Shown here: positions 43,464 to 55,739 of the stretch, piece by piece
Layout: every line of letters begins with the position of its first letter
Numbering within the stretch: the first letter of the stretch is position 1
DNA from: Cryptomeria japonica
Lineage: Eukaryota; Streptophyta; Pinopsida; Cupressales; Cupressaceae
Reading direction: 5' to 3'
Length of the DNA: 64,000 nucleotides
Assembly: GCF_030272615.1 (NCBI RefSeq)
Contig: NC_081414.1
Coordinates: 908,367,009 to 908,431,008, forward strand
Made by a program: the position numbers and the translations under genes
The notes under the pieces: model-generated
Database searches by the model: none
What the model was told of the DNA's origin: nothing
What the model saw: only the letters and a program-made list of their open reading frames with translations

Positions 43464-44893
43464 TGTTATCACTAATTAAAAATGGACTTTTCTTTTCCCA
43501 TGATTGGCTATAGGTTGTTGAAATTTTGAATAGGGTGTAGTTCCAAATGCTTCAGCTTTGCTCTAGACCTCAAAGGTTTAAGGGTTTTTGATTTTAGATC
43601 CTCTTGTGTTTCATTTTAAACCCTCTGGTTTCTAATCTTTCGTTACTTTATTCACTTAAGTAATGGGTCATGGGGTCGTAGGAAGTGTCCCCCCTTGTTG
43701 TTTGCCTAGGCGGTTATGTTAATTAATCAAAAAATTTATGCCTTATATGTTTTTCTTCTAAAGTTGTTGGGCCCAAAAACTAGTGTGCATCTCGCGGATG
43801 GATCCACAGCTCGTGTTATTTCGCTAGGCAAAGTTACACGTAGTTTAAAAGTAGCGAAGTTGCAAAAAACACATGGCATGCCACATAGACGGTCCTGCTG
43901 GTGGTTGACAGCAAGTAAGTTGGCAGCACGCGACACAAGTCACAACAGTCAGTGGGTCAGGATTAAAGGCTAAAAGGCGGGCCCCAAAGGTGAGTCAGGT
44001 CGCAGGTGGAGATGACTTGACGGGAACAGCTGTTAATAACTTACTGGGGCCCTGTGGTTTCTTTTTGGCATATAATAGAGTGACAAGTCAGCTCCGAAAG
44101 TGACTGGGCGCCAGGTGTTCACAACGAGTCAGTGGGCCCACCCCTCCTGAGAGCCTTTTCAGGCGGTTAAAAGCAGATCAACTTGATAGATGATTCAATG
44201 GCCCACGCTATTTCGCAAGGGTAAGATGCACGTTCTTTATACCCCATGAAATAGTGAGAGTGAACAAGAGCCGTCCACGTGTCATGATGATGACCTGGAG
44301 GATATAGCTGTTAAGAAGAAAGTGGGGCCCCGTGGTTTCCTTTTGGCATATAACAGAGTGACAAGTCAGCTCCGAAAGTAACTGGGCACCAAGTGTTCAC
44401 AACGAGTCAGTGGACCTACCCCTCCTAAGAGCCTTTTCAGAGGATTAAAAGCCGATCAGCTTAAGAGATGATCCAACGGCCCGTGCTATTTTGCAAGGAT
44501 AAGATGCACGTTCTTTATACCCCACGAAATAGCGAGAGTGAACGAGAGCCATCCACGTGTCATGATGATGACCTGGAGGATGTAGCTGTTAAGAAGAAAG
44601 TGGGGCCCCGTGGTTTCCTTTTGGCATATAACAGAGTGACAAGTCAGCTCCAAAAGTGGTTGGGCGCCAGGTGTTCACAACGAGTCAGTGGGCCCACCCC
44701 TCCTAAGAGCCTTTTCAGAGGATTAAAAGCCGATCAGTTTAAGAGATGATCCGACGGCCCACACTATTTTGCAAGGGTAAAATGCACGTTCTTTATACCC
44801 CATGAAATAGCAAGAGTGAACGAGATCCATCCACGTGTCATGATGACACATGGTTAAGAAGAAAGTGTGGGCCCGCCAAGGTGGAACCGGCGG

Positions 44894-44901
44894 TATAAAA
44901 G
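44894..44901 (+). promoter_or_regulatory. Element C 3' LTR TATA box
   Basis: TATAAAAG, the same position and context as 31129 in the 5' LTR. If active it would drive the LTR gene at 45480. Confidence 0.6.
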
Positions 44902-45479
44902 AAAGACACATGGCCAGTATCAAGTAGAATGCGAAGGGAATTTCAAGGCCAATGGTTGGATGCCATGTGGTATCGTGTAGCCAATAGAAAAGTGGGACCC
45001 AGAGCAAAGCCAAAGCCATCAGTCAACCTAACACTCGATCAAGTTTCTTTTGATCGAATGGTTGGCATTATTTCGCACGACCAAGCTTCCCGATAGTTAT
45101 GCTTCGCGAAGTTGCGAAAGAGCAAAATGAAACACTTGCAGGAATGTTGTGACCCGTTGGAGCAAAAAATATGAATTCTTGTATGAATTCAATTTTGAAG
45201 GGACGACCGAAGCATGCGGAATCAATGTTATAGTTAAGGCCCTGAGTAAAAACATTTGATTTCCTAACAACTGGGTGAAGATATCTTTTAAAGGATTTTG
45301 TAGAAGAGCAGACGCAGAGTTATTTTCCTCAGATACAGAGCAAGTCGGTTCAGTTGTAGAGCAAATTCCTTCAAGCAAAGAACAGGTTCTCTCATATTTT
45401 TGTGTAGCAATTCTTGTGTAGTGTTCTTGATTCGTCGCAGAATTGTTTAAGTGTGGCATTCATTTCTTGCATTTTCAAA

Positions 45480-48400
45480 ATGTCTCCTAAAAGAGAATTT
45501 TTCGGCAAAGTTAACTATTTAGAAAGGAGTGTGTGTGATGATTTTTTAGAACAGTTGACGTTGTCAACTAATCAAGCATCAAAGGCAAAAGAGTTAGTGC
45601 CCAAGGCTCCCCATCTAAAGATAGGAGAAGGATTATATGACAAGAGTAATTGGTTGAGAGACCCACAGGGTAATTGGTTGTGCAAAACTGTATCTGGGAA
45701 CTAGATGTCGGGAAATTAGTTGTCCCAGGAGTATTTATGGACACAGATTTGCTAACCCAAATTGTGCTTAACTATGATCCAGTCACAAGAAGCATTCAGG
45801 ATGTAAATGGGAAAACCCTTGTTGAAATTAATGCTGAAGAGTTTAGGATAGCATTTGGGCTTAATGAGTTTACAAACTTTCTAGAACCTATAAACTTCAC
45901 ATCATTAGCCCAAATTTACGGTGCACAGAGGAGTCATCTCAGGAATGGGCCTCTCAAGGAATTTTTTGTAAAAATAGGAGGGTTAACAGTTGTAGGACCC
46001 AACACACAGGAGACCTTTTCATTAAGTATGTTCACCCTAAGGGCTAAAGGAATATATTGGGCACTTTGCCAAGTTTTGGGAGAAGATGCTGAAGCAAATA
46101 TGCCGAATCATTACTTGTTAATGATTGCCTAGATTCTGAATCCTTCTCTTGCAATCACATTTGATTATGCCTCTTTTATTGCTGATGCTATCCATGGAGG
46201 GTTGATAGGAATCAAGAATGGAAAGGTGGACAGGCCTTTTAGATGGTACTCACTCCTAATGCATCTTTTTCTCTTCAAAGTTGGAGATTACTTTGCCAGT
46301 GGACTGGACCTTGTTAAGGAGAAAGAAGGAGAAAAAATGTCGGTACAATTATGGAGTACTATGTTGTCATGGGATAGAGAGGATGCCAGTTTTCTGATGT
46401 TTGATAAATATTTTGCATCAAAGATAAAGACTCTCCTCTGCTCTGAGAACCCAAGAATCCCCAAAGTTCTTCTGGAATTCATGAGACCAAAAGAATTCTC
46501 AGAAAACATAAAAATTGTTCATAACTGGGGTGACATTTACTTGTATCCAGTCTCCACAGTTTTTAGAGTTTTTGGTTTCAGGGGCACCCCATTTCTGTTA
46601 CCTTACCAGATCCCTCTCAAAGTGGGAATTGCGGAGATCCTTAGACAAATTGGTGGCTTGCAAGAGGCAGAGTTGGCAGGCAGGGGTAAAGGGACTATTT
46701 TCCCTGTAGCTACCATAGCTCACCAATTTGTAATATCAAAAGGAGGCTGGAATTGCTTTGAGGATTTCCTCAAGCCTTATCATTTGTCCACTGCAGTGTC
46801 TAGGTGTGGTGATCTAGAGGACTTCTTCAACGGTATGTTTAGGAAGAAGGTAGCTTGCAGAGGTAAGCCTCATTAATTCCAGTTTCCCTTTAGACCTCAT
46901 CAGAAATGAGTTTGATCTAGATGAGCAGGAGCTAAGGAAAGAGAAGTGGGTGGCTTATAAGAAAGCCTTGGATTTTGTGCATCAGTTTGATGCTTGCTAT
47001 GACCCATTGTCTAGCTTTTTCCCACTGGAAGAGAAAATAAAGTTTTTGATTGTTTTCTTTGAAGATGTCATGCAAACACTGAAGGAGAAAAGGGAAGCTG
47101 TAAATAAGAGCAACCCTGAGAAGGCAAGAGTGATCCTTAGTAGGTCAGCTTCTAGCAAGCCAATCCCTCCTTGTGATTACACATTGCATAAGAAATCAAG
47201 TTATAGTGTGCTGGTGCCTACAACAGGGGAGCCCTCTACCACCAAAGGAAAGAGGAAGATACAAGATGTCATCGACATCCAAGAGAGCCCAAAGAAGCAA
47301 AGGGTGGGGAAAGAAATACAATTAGATACACCTTTGTATTCCCCATCCCAATCCCCTATCCATATAGGAAATGAGCAAGCAGCAGCTGAGCAACAACTAC
47401 AATAGGGTAGTCTAGGGGAAATTGCATACACCTATGATGAAGTGGAGGAAGGGATGCTAGAAGAACCCATTGCTGCTGGAATGGATATTACCTCCACTGA
47501 ACTTAAAGACCAAGAGTGGGATCCTGAGATAAAGCAGGCAAGTAGTGCCTTTCTAGCTGATAACAATTTTGTCACATCAGAATCATTTATGCAGTTTATA
47601 TGGAAACAGCACATCGATATATATAATACTAGATGTGAAACAAGAAAGGCTGAGCAGCCCAATAAAGATCCAGCCCTGGTGGAAGAGGAAATAAAGCAAG
47701 AGATGATGGAAAAATTCAAAACCATCACCCCTGAGCAGGGAAGAGACATGGTAGCAGAAGCTGGAGTGCTTATATTACCCGAATGGGATATTGCAGATGC
47801 CCTGGTACTAGATGCAGTAAGAAAAGAGACTAAACCTATGGAAGGGGTTACTTTCTATAAGGACAATGTTGCACTTATCATGTGGTCTCTCAAGAGAAAT
47901 GAGAGTAAGAAAAGCAAAGACACCCGAGGGTCAAGTTACCTCGGTGGAATGATGGTGAAGAGAGTGCAGAGTACAGAGGTAGTAGAGGCCGCTAGCACTG
48001 TGTTGGAGACTGCAAAATTCAGTGTTGCAGTAGTAGAGAAGGAAGCCAAAGAGAAAGAGGCCCTCAAAATCAAGTTGGAAACAATTTTAAAGGCCTATAA
48101 CAGTGCCAAGGAGGAGGTAAGAGGTAAGGATAGCATCATTGCCAAACTACAGAGCCAGTTGACTGGACAATACCATCAAGGTGAGTCTTCAACACTGATG
48201 ATCTCCTCTTCTGCTGCAAGACCTCTCCTTACTAGCCCTATTATTGAGTTTCCACCATCTCTAGCACCCTCCAGCTCTCAAATGGTTGAAATTACTCCTC
48301 AAGAACTGGAAAACTTGAAATAGGATCAGGCCTTATATGTAAAGAAGTATGAGGAGAGAGTAAGGTTCACAATTTCCAGTTTTGCAGATACAATAAATGC

Positions 48401-49073
48401 CTCATTGCTCTACAACAATGTAGGTAAAATTATGGAAATATGGAATGAGCTCAGGAGAGACAAGGCCATTTTGATGCCTATTTTTGATAGATGGAGGCCT
48501 AGGGAGCAAGATTTAGAGTTTATGTGTGTATCCTGCGATGAAGCAAGGGCCAATCCCATCATTAAATTCACTTCTGATGTCGCTAAAATCTTAATACAAT
48601 TAGCAGCAGAGGTGGATAATGTCGATAGGAAGGTCAATTTGTGCAAGAAGGAATACACTGACCAAGTTTTTGAGTTGCTCCCAAGAGTTTTTGCTAGCCC
48701 GGATCAGTTAAAAGACAAACAAATGAGGCTTAAGGAGATAGAAGCTAAATTGTTAGCAAGAGTTAAAGGAATTACTGATCTTGATGATGCTTCTTTCTTT
48801 GTTGTGACAATACAAGAGATAGAGAAAATTAAGTCACATTATGCTTTTCTCAATTCAGAAGTCAACAAAATGAGAAATTCTTGGAAAAGGTTTACTAAGA
48901 CTAAAGATAAAGCGATTAATTTCTCATGGCCGACAGAAGAAGTGTATAATGAGTGGACAATTAAATATGCCACCCATGATCTGGAACAGTTGGAGAGCAC
49001 CCCTGAAAAGATAGAAGAGGTTGCAACCGAACAACTTGTTGAAGAAACTGCAAAGACTGAAAAGAGTTTGTAA
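45480..49073 (+). pseudogene. LTR-encoded protein of element C (3' LTR copy)
   Basis: Same gene as 31715-35368. Open stretches include 45674-46132, 46202-46876, 46950-47405, 47442-48323 and 48405-49073. Several stops of the 5' copy read CAG here (45552, 45926, 47736, 48987), while others are new (TAG 46130, 47403 and 48321). Near 45665 a deletion of about 60 bases is patched by GGTAATTGGTTG copied from just upstream, shifting the frame. The frameshift near 46870 is shared with the 5' copy. Comparing both copies gives a nearly complete reading of the ancestral gene except for that shared shift. Confidence 0.78.
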
Positions 49074-50013
49074 CTGCTTTTGCGAAAAGTTTGTAACCTC
49101 TTTACTCTGAAAGAAATGATTGTAACAAACTCTCCTCGAGAAGTCCGAAGCTTTGTGCATCCATGTTGTTATAAATGGATACCAGGACTAGAGGATAAGG
49201 GATCGTAAAAAATTGTAAGAAAATGCTACAGAAATTTATCTGAGCTTTTCTAAGTCTAATGGAGAATACTCAAAATTTCTTGTAATATTTCTTGAACTAA
49301 ATATCAATATACAGACCATTGGTTTTGAGTAAATCTTTGTGTTGTCTTCAAGTGTTTTTACAAATTTGTTTACTGCTTTCATTTTGAATAATCCAGGATT
49401 GTTTTATTTGAATGGAATTGCAAAGCAATTTTAGTAGAAGTGTTCGTTAGCTTTTCTCTTTAGGAGGGTAATTAAAGACACGGGGATCACTCATACCAGT
49501 AAATTCTTTGGAAGGAACTTTGAATTTTGATGACCATAGCTTGGTTTGGAATGCTTGAATTTTTGTAGGTGTCAGGCATATACAAGGATTAATAGAAACC
49601 AAGCCGACAGGAAGCATAAAGATGTTTTGTTTGAGGAGTCTTATTTGAGTTTAGATGACTCTGTGACCTTGGATAAGGCACTAGTATTAATTGACGTTAT
49701 TTATTGCATGTTTTGTTGATCGAAATGCTGAACTTAAATACAATTTCCATTCTTTGCTTTCAGTTGATTTCAAGGTGAATAGATCCACTAGTTTTCGGGA
49801 CTGGTTTGCTGTGGGTTTATGTTTGAAAGAGTGAATTTAATTCACAAAGGTATACCCACCTGGGCTCTGAGTAAGCCCGAAGTGTAGAAGGTCTAATCAA
49901 ACCTTGTCATATGTTGTCTTGAGAATTTCCTTATCTTTGATGTCTCTTCTGCACCAAGCTTTAAACCATATTATTTTAAGGATGTCAAAGGGAATTAGAT
50001 TTTGAAGACAACA

Positions 50014-50018
50014 CAGCT
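50014..50018. repeat. Target-site duplication of element C (right)
   Basis: CAGCT, one mismatch to CAACT at 29693-29697. Confidence 0.8.
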
Positions 50019-52508
50019 AATTTTCACATGACTTCATACTTGTTCTATATTTTAGCATGTATCAAAGAATGGCCGGGATTACATCAGGAACCTTGGGTTA
50101 ATGGAATGAAGGTCTATGAGTTCTATCCACATTTGCAAATACAGAGATACACAGAAAATTTCTTGAGATGGAATGATGTCTTTGCAGGAAGATTAACTTT
50201 CGAACTACAAGGAAATTTGAATAATAAGATGTCACCTGAGGCATTAAAGTTGGTCACCACATACGGGAGTTGTTTCATTCAATTTTCTAGATTCACTTAT
50301 ATTAGAATTGGAGTCTTTGAAGATGAACCTTTCAGATTACCCAGATATGCTCTCGATAGTTATGTACTTTTAGAAGTTAGCAGACAGCTAGCTCATGTGG
50401 ATAAGAGATTTGGCATGAAAAGTGAATTTGAAGCAATTTTCCCAGTTGAACTCAGACATTATAGTTGCCAGACTATTTCTGATGCATTGAACTTAGAATT
50501 GGAACTCAAGAAAATGAATTTGCCACCATATGTTGCTCAGCAGGGGTTCGACAACAAAGAATATGCAGTGAAGCACCTTAATGTTGATGTGAACTTTTCA
50601 CATATACCCCAATTAGAAGATTATTGGGAGGATTGCTATGATGAATTTGAAGTTCGGAGAAGATTATGGTCGAGGTTCACTTTACAACAAATTATTACTT
50701 TGAAATTGCCCATGAATATTGCATGAATACAAGAAGCGGAAGATGAAGATGTATTGGACCCAAAGTTCAATAAAAGAGTTCATGTGCAACCTATTCCTGA
50801 AATTGATTCGGATAGGAAAGAAGAAGAAAATATTCAGTCAAGAACCTTTAATGTAATAAGGAGAACAGAGAAATGGTTAAGAGATCGTAGGCCTTAAATA
50901 AAATTTACTACTAGCTCAGTCGAGAAATTAGTTGAGCAATCTCATGCTGCTGTACCAATCTCTTCTTCTAACATTGTTGTTGATATTGCAGGTGTCACTG
51001 GTACTCAAAGTGAAAAGGTTCGAACCAGAAGACTTAAAGAACCACTATTTGGCCCATCAACGGTTTGAGTCACCCATTCCAGAAGTAAAAGGAAAAGCGC
51101 AGACATCATAGAAAAAGAAACCATCATAGTTCTTGATACTGAGGAGGTGCAAGTGATTATGGATGAACCAGAAACAGGCATTCCTGCAGCTCAAGATGCA
51201 GGTAAAGAAAAGGAGCAGTCTGGGGAAGGCCCCGATCAAGTGACTACTTTGGTGACCATGGATTCATCCGAATGTCAAACGCCGCTAGCTAAGATATCCT
51301 CAAACATTTCAAGGTGGTTAGGAGCATCAATAAGTAAGAAATGCAATGTAGTCCCTATCAGTGTACCCATGGAAGATATGGGAAGCAAATTCCTCAAAAA
51401 GACACTTAAGTCTAAAAAGCTAAAAGCAGAAGCTATGCTAGAGGTGGATTGGAATACAGGGCACTGGGTAGCTAAAGTGGCTAGGCTTATTTCAGACAAA
51501 GATCCAGAAAATGCAACGAAGCAGGATTTTGTTGTTGAAAAGCTTGATTTAGGAACTGCTTCAAGGGCTGCTAATGCAAAACACCTAGAGTCCTCTACTA
51601 AACGAATGTTATCCAGAACATGGAAGGATGAGAAAGACAAATGAGAGTTGAAACAGACCGTGAAGCAGATGGCGGAGTATATTAATTTCATTCATCATCC
51701 CAGCCCACAGCCCCTGTCACAGGTTCCTCAGAATTTTGATCCTAGATCTCCCATGAACCAGAATTTGTTGGATAAGGTTCAGAGAAATCATGTGCTGGCA
51801 GAAACCTTTGAAAAGTGGCTTGAGTTCATAATTTAGCAAGGAACAGAGTATATTGCTAATCTGGTAAAGGTGTACGAGGATGCTATGACTATAACTCAAG
51901 AGCTGGAAATAGAAGTGTCGGCGTGGGAAAACGAAAGGAAAAAATGGGCTGCAGTACTGGTTCAAATGAGAGATGTACAGAAGTATGGTGTAATGAACTT
52001 CCTTACAGAAAAGGTAGTAAATGATTTGGATGATAAGGTACTGCATGTGGCCAAGGAAAACATTGAATGGTGAAATTCAATCATAAAACAAGGTCATGAA
52101 GAGTCCATTAAGTTGCTAAAAGAGTTGAAAGAACTCATTGTCGTGATGCAGAAAGACTTGAAGTGCATCGATGTACAAATTCTGAAGGGAGACAGAGAGA
52201 CCATTGAATAGGTAGTAGATATGGTGCAGAATTTCAAAGGGAAAATAAATTTTGTTAAAGAATCAAAATCTTTCACCCGAGATGACTTCACCAGAGTAGC
52301 TCGCATTGAATCCATGTTGGTTGTCTGTTCAGATCACTTAGAAGTGCATAAAACTAAAGTCACGCAAGTGGGTATGGATAAAGAAGTTTGGAAGCAACGC
52401 ATCCTGCACATTGGTCTCCCACATTACCCAGTAGTTCATAACTTCTCCGCGGCTCATATGGATTGGCGAAATATACGTGGCACCACGCACACTTCAGAGA
52501 CAATTTAG
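50019..52508 (+). pseudogene. LTR-encoded protein of element B (3' LTR copy), C-terminal part
   Basis: Continues 29032-29697 after removal of element C. One frame runs to 52508 with nonsense changes only. A 232-residue open part (50028-50726) carries SRFTYIRIGVFEDEPFRLP, LLEVSRQLAHV and DEFEVRRRLWSRFTLQQI. The Ser/Pro- and Lys-rich middle and the helical C-terminal part follow. Stops are at 50724, 50896, 51066, 51642, 51834, 52071 and 52208. TGA 51642 and TAG 52208 are shared with the 5' LTR and so are ancestral to this insertion. Confidence 0.75.
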
Positions 52509-53279
52509 GCCATTTTCTATTCTTTTAGTTATGGCTCTATTTACGGCTTGTAGTCATTTAGTTAATTTCAATTATAGATGGTTGTCTCTTGAATTTCATA
52601 TTTGCATTTTGTTTAAAAAGACAATTAATCCTGGCAGCTATATATATTTGTAAGGATGTTTTTGCGCGATATAGAATTTTTGGTGTAAAAACTTGGAGGA
52701 CCAGGCTAATCTCACTTGTAATTTCAGTAGAATACCCATCTTTGAGTGGAATGAAATATATGATACAACTTGGGAAACCTATGTGTTTGGAATGCGTAAA
52801 ATTTCTATTGGAATGATTATGTGTTCGTGTATCAGTTTCTTTTTTCTGATTTTTCATTTGAAGTCTGCGAATCAATTTGGTAAATGAAACTAGTTGTAAG
52901 CTTTTGAATTTTCTGATTCCCCTTGTCTTGTGAGACATGAGTGAGTGTCAATCAGAGTTCAAACATTCTTTAATCATCCTGAGAGTTAATTTCCATTTGA
53001 GATCAAATGTCTTATTATGAATTTCATTATCCATCATTAAGCATTCATATTGTGATGACTAGTGGATGTTGAAGCCTTTTGTTTACTTTCTGGTTAAAAG
53101 TGAATCACATAAAGAAACAATTATTCAAAATTCATTGAATATCATATAGGGAGTTGTACCTTAATGCAGAGGGTAAAAACAATAATTATTTACCCAACTG
53201 CTGGTTATCATTGGTTTTCTATTTGGGCAACAGGAGTATTTATTTGTAAATTTTGAGAAATCCAATCCGTTAACCAACA
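50019..53279 (+). repeat. Element B 3' LTR, second part
   Basis: Resumes at AATTTTCACATGACTTC exactly where the first part stopped. It matches 18835-22093 and ends CCAACA before AACTC. Confidence 0.9.
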
Positions 53280-53284
53280 AACTC
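53280..53284. repeat. Target-site duplication of element B (right)
   Basis: AACTC, identical to 17240-17244. Confidence 0.9.
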
Positions 53285-54200
53285 CTTATAACTATGCATC
53301 TTGGAAAATTGAAGCATGGAGCAAACTAATGGAAAAAGGACTCATGTATTACATAGATGGAACAATAGCAGCACCACCTGATCCTAAGGTTGATCCTAAT
53401 GCTCAGTTAGAATGGATCACTAAGAATTGTATGGCTCTTGGAACTTTGCTTAAGTATGTATCAGATGACCTCATTTTTCATATTGAGAAGTGTTCTACAA
53501 TCAAAGAGGCTTGGGATATCTTTCAGAAATTGTATGGTCAAGTTGATGAACTCAAAGGCTACAAGATTGAAACTAAGCTCACCAACTTGGATCCCAAGAG
53601 TTTTGATACAATCCAAGATTATGTCACCAAAGCAAATGAGCTAAGAGAAAATCTTAAGGATTGTGGAATTGACAAAAAGGATTCGCAGTTGATATTCAAC
53701 TTGTTGGACAAGCTTTCACTTGAACATGCAACATTTGTTTCTAGCTTCCGAACTCATCATTTGGCAATGGGGAGTTCCTACACTATGCCTTCATTTGATG
53801 CTTTCAAATAAATGTTGATGTTGGAACAATCTAAGTTGTTGAACATGGGGATTCTCAAGTCTTCAAAGTCCAAGGCTTTGGTGGCTAATCAAGGGAGTCA
53901 AGGAAAGGATTCCAACAACAAGAAGAAGCAATCTAAGTCAAAGCCATAGTAGGAAAAAGGAAAATAATCCTCTTCCAAGAAGGGGACTCCACTTAAGAAG
54001 GATAAACCAACTTGTGTTTATTGAAATAAGTATGATCATGATGAGCATCGATGTCACACCAAGAAAGTTGATAAGTTGACAAATCTTCTTAAGAAGAAAA
54101 ACATCAATTTGCCATCTGCCTACAACAAGAAGGATTCATCTCCTTCCACTTCCTCATAGTCTAAGGGAAAAGGGCAAGCATTTGTGACTAAAACAGGTTC
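53285..54200 (+). pseudogene. Element F gag, main part (Copia)
   Basis: Continues the ten codons at 17214 in frame: PYNYASWKIEAWSKLMEKG, then CSTIKEAWDIFQKLYG, VTKANELRENLKDCG and LDKLSLEHATFVSSF, all typical of Copia gag. A basic Lys-rich stretch leads to a zinc knuckle at 54013-54054 whose second Cys codon is TGA. Other stops include 53809, 53947, 53965 and 54157. Frame is kept into protease. Confidence 0.85.
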
Positions 54201-54420
54201 TTCACAGCAGTGGATACTTGACTCAGGTGCCTCTTATCACATGGGTTCTACAAAGGAGTAGTTTTCTTCATTGGAGCCATCAGAGGTACCTCACATTTAC
54301 ATAGGAGATGATACACAAGTTGAGGTTGAAGGGAAAGGTTCAGTTGACATGGATGATGGAACATTTTAGAATGTTCTTTATGTTCCTAACTTGTCCACCA
54401 ATCTTTTCTCTATCTACCAA
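54201..54420 (+). pseudogene. Element F protease (Copia)
   Basis: QWILDSGASYHM places the catalytic DSG at 54220-54228, followed by YIGDDTQVEVEGKG and VLYVPNLSTNLFSI, the usual Copia protease end. There are stops at 54259 and 54367 in the same frame as gag. Confidence 0.8.
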
Positions 54421-55739
54421 ATCACTCACTATGGGAATGGGAAAAAAGTTGAGTTTACACCTAATTTTGTTGTGGTAAAGGAACTTGATAATGATGCCTT
54501 GGTAGCAGTGGGGCAAGTAAATGACAAATCAAGGCTTTATTCATTCTCCTACTTTGTGCCAAGTTCTCCTTCTAGGGCCTTGCTTCCTCATTCAAATTCA
54601 GAAAGTAAGCTATGGCATGAGCGGTTTGGTCACCTCAACTACCGCTATCATCAAAAACTTAACACTAAAGACATGGTCATAGATCTACCTCAAATTAGTT
54701 TTTCAGAGGGTGTATGTTTAGGGTGTTCCATGGGCAAGCATCCTGAGGAGAAGTTTGATAAGGGGAAATCTTGGAGAGCTTTGGAAGTTCTTCAACTTGT
54801 TCACAACAATGTAGCAGGTCCATTTACGTCACCTTCATTTCAGTAAGGCTTGCTATGTCCTCACCTTCATTGATGACTACTCCCACTTCACTTGGGTCTA
54901 TTTTCTTGTTCATAAGAGTGAAGTGTTTGACAGATTTCTAGACTTCAAGGCTCATGTGGAGAAGCAATTAGGGAAAGTGGTCAAGATTATTTGCACAAAT
55001 AATGGAAGGGAATATTTGAACAAAAGACTTGAGGATTTTATTACATTTGAGGGGATTGATCTTTAGCATTTTGTTGCCTACACTCCATAATAAAATCGAT
55101 TTGTAGAACGCAAGAATAGAACTCTCAAAGAAATGGCTAGCTATATGATACATGCACGTTCTCTTGATCTCGCTTTTGGGCAGAGGCTATCAGTTGTGCC
55201 ATACACATCCAAAATTGGGTTCCTCACAAAGCTTTGACATGTATTACTCCTTTTGAGGCTTGGGTTGGAAGGAAACCGATTATGAGACATTTCAGAGTCT
55301 TTGGGTGTCCATCATGGGCTCACATTCCTCCGCAGAAATGCAAGGCATTAGAAACTCAGAGTTGTCCTTGTATTTTTGTTGGATATCCCGAGGGTGTTAA
55401 GGCATATCAATTGATGGATCCTGAGACACATGAGGTGTTTATTGAGAGGAGTGTTCATTTTGAGGAAAGCTCTCCTAGCTTAGCCTCCCTTCCTCCACCT
55501 TCCTCCATTATGGATAGTGATGCAAGTGATTTAGATGATGAGATTCCTTCAACTCTTACTCGCAGGGTTCCACCTCTGCATGGCCCACTTGTAGTTGAGG
55601 AGCCTCGTTCTCCACCTCCACCTAGACCTTGTTGGGCTCGACAGACACTTGAGTCAGTAGGTTCTCTTGCTGGGGATCCTTCAGATACATGGAGAACTCG
55701 ATCATAGCATCAAGACCTTCCACATGCATACATTTCTGC
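54421..55739 (+). pseudogene. Element F integrase (Copia)
   Basis: LWHERFGHLNYRYHQKL and VCLGCSMGK form the HHCC zinc domain. The core is shifted into another frame from about 54842 to 55185 (ACYVLTFIDDYSHFTWVYF, then CTNNGREY, where the usual second catalytic D is N, then FVERKNRTLKEMA with the E), after which the original frame returns at AISCAIHIQNWVPHKAL. The C-terminal part has RHFRVFGCPSWAHIP and CIFVGYPEGVKAYQL. Two compensating shifts, the D-to-N change and several stops make it inactive. Confidence 0.82.

Larger units (their letters stand above)
29698..50013 (+). mobile_element. Element C: Ty3 (Tat-like) retrotransposon with 6.55-kb coding LTRs
   Basis: 20.3 kb from TGTTATCACT to GAAGACAACA with a 5-bp target duplication. 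LTRs of 6,588 and 6,550 bp each hold a promoter, a gene of about 1,200 codons and a 3' end. The interior has a primer-binding site and a single gag-pol frame (gag, protease, archaeal-type RNase H, RT, RNase H remnant, integrase). It is inserted in the LTR gene of element B. Defective through 12 premature stops in gag-pol and a protease mutation. Confidence 0.92.
43464..50013 (+). repeat. Element C 3' LTR
   Basis: 6,550 bp, the partner of 29698-36285. It carries the 278-bp repeats (44022-44842), the G-box pair with one box mutated, TATAAAAG at 44894 and the LTR gene. Confidence 0.92.
17245..53279 (+). mobile_element. Element B: Ty3 (Tat-like) retrotransposon with coding LTRs, carrying element C
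   Basis: The element is bounded by LTRs starting TGTTGC and ending CCAATA/CCAACA with a perfect 5-bp duplication. Without C it is about 15.7 kb. Order: LTR (4.85 kb, with its own gene), primer-binding site, gag, protease, archaeal-type RNase H, RT, RNase H remnant, integrase, LTR. Stops, two pol frameshifts and a lost integrase glutamate make this copy defective. Confidence 0.9.
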
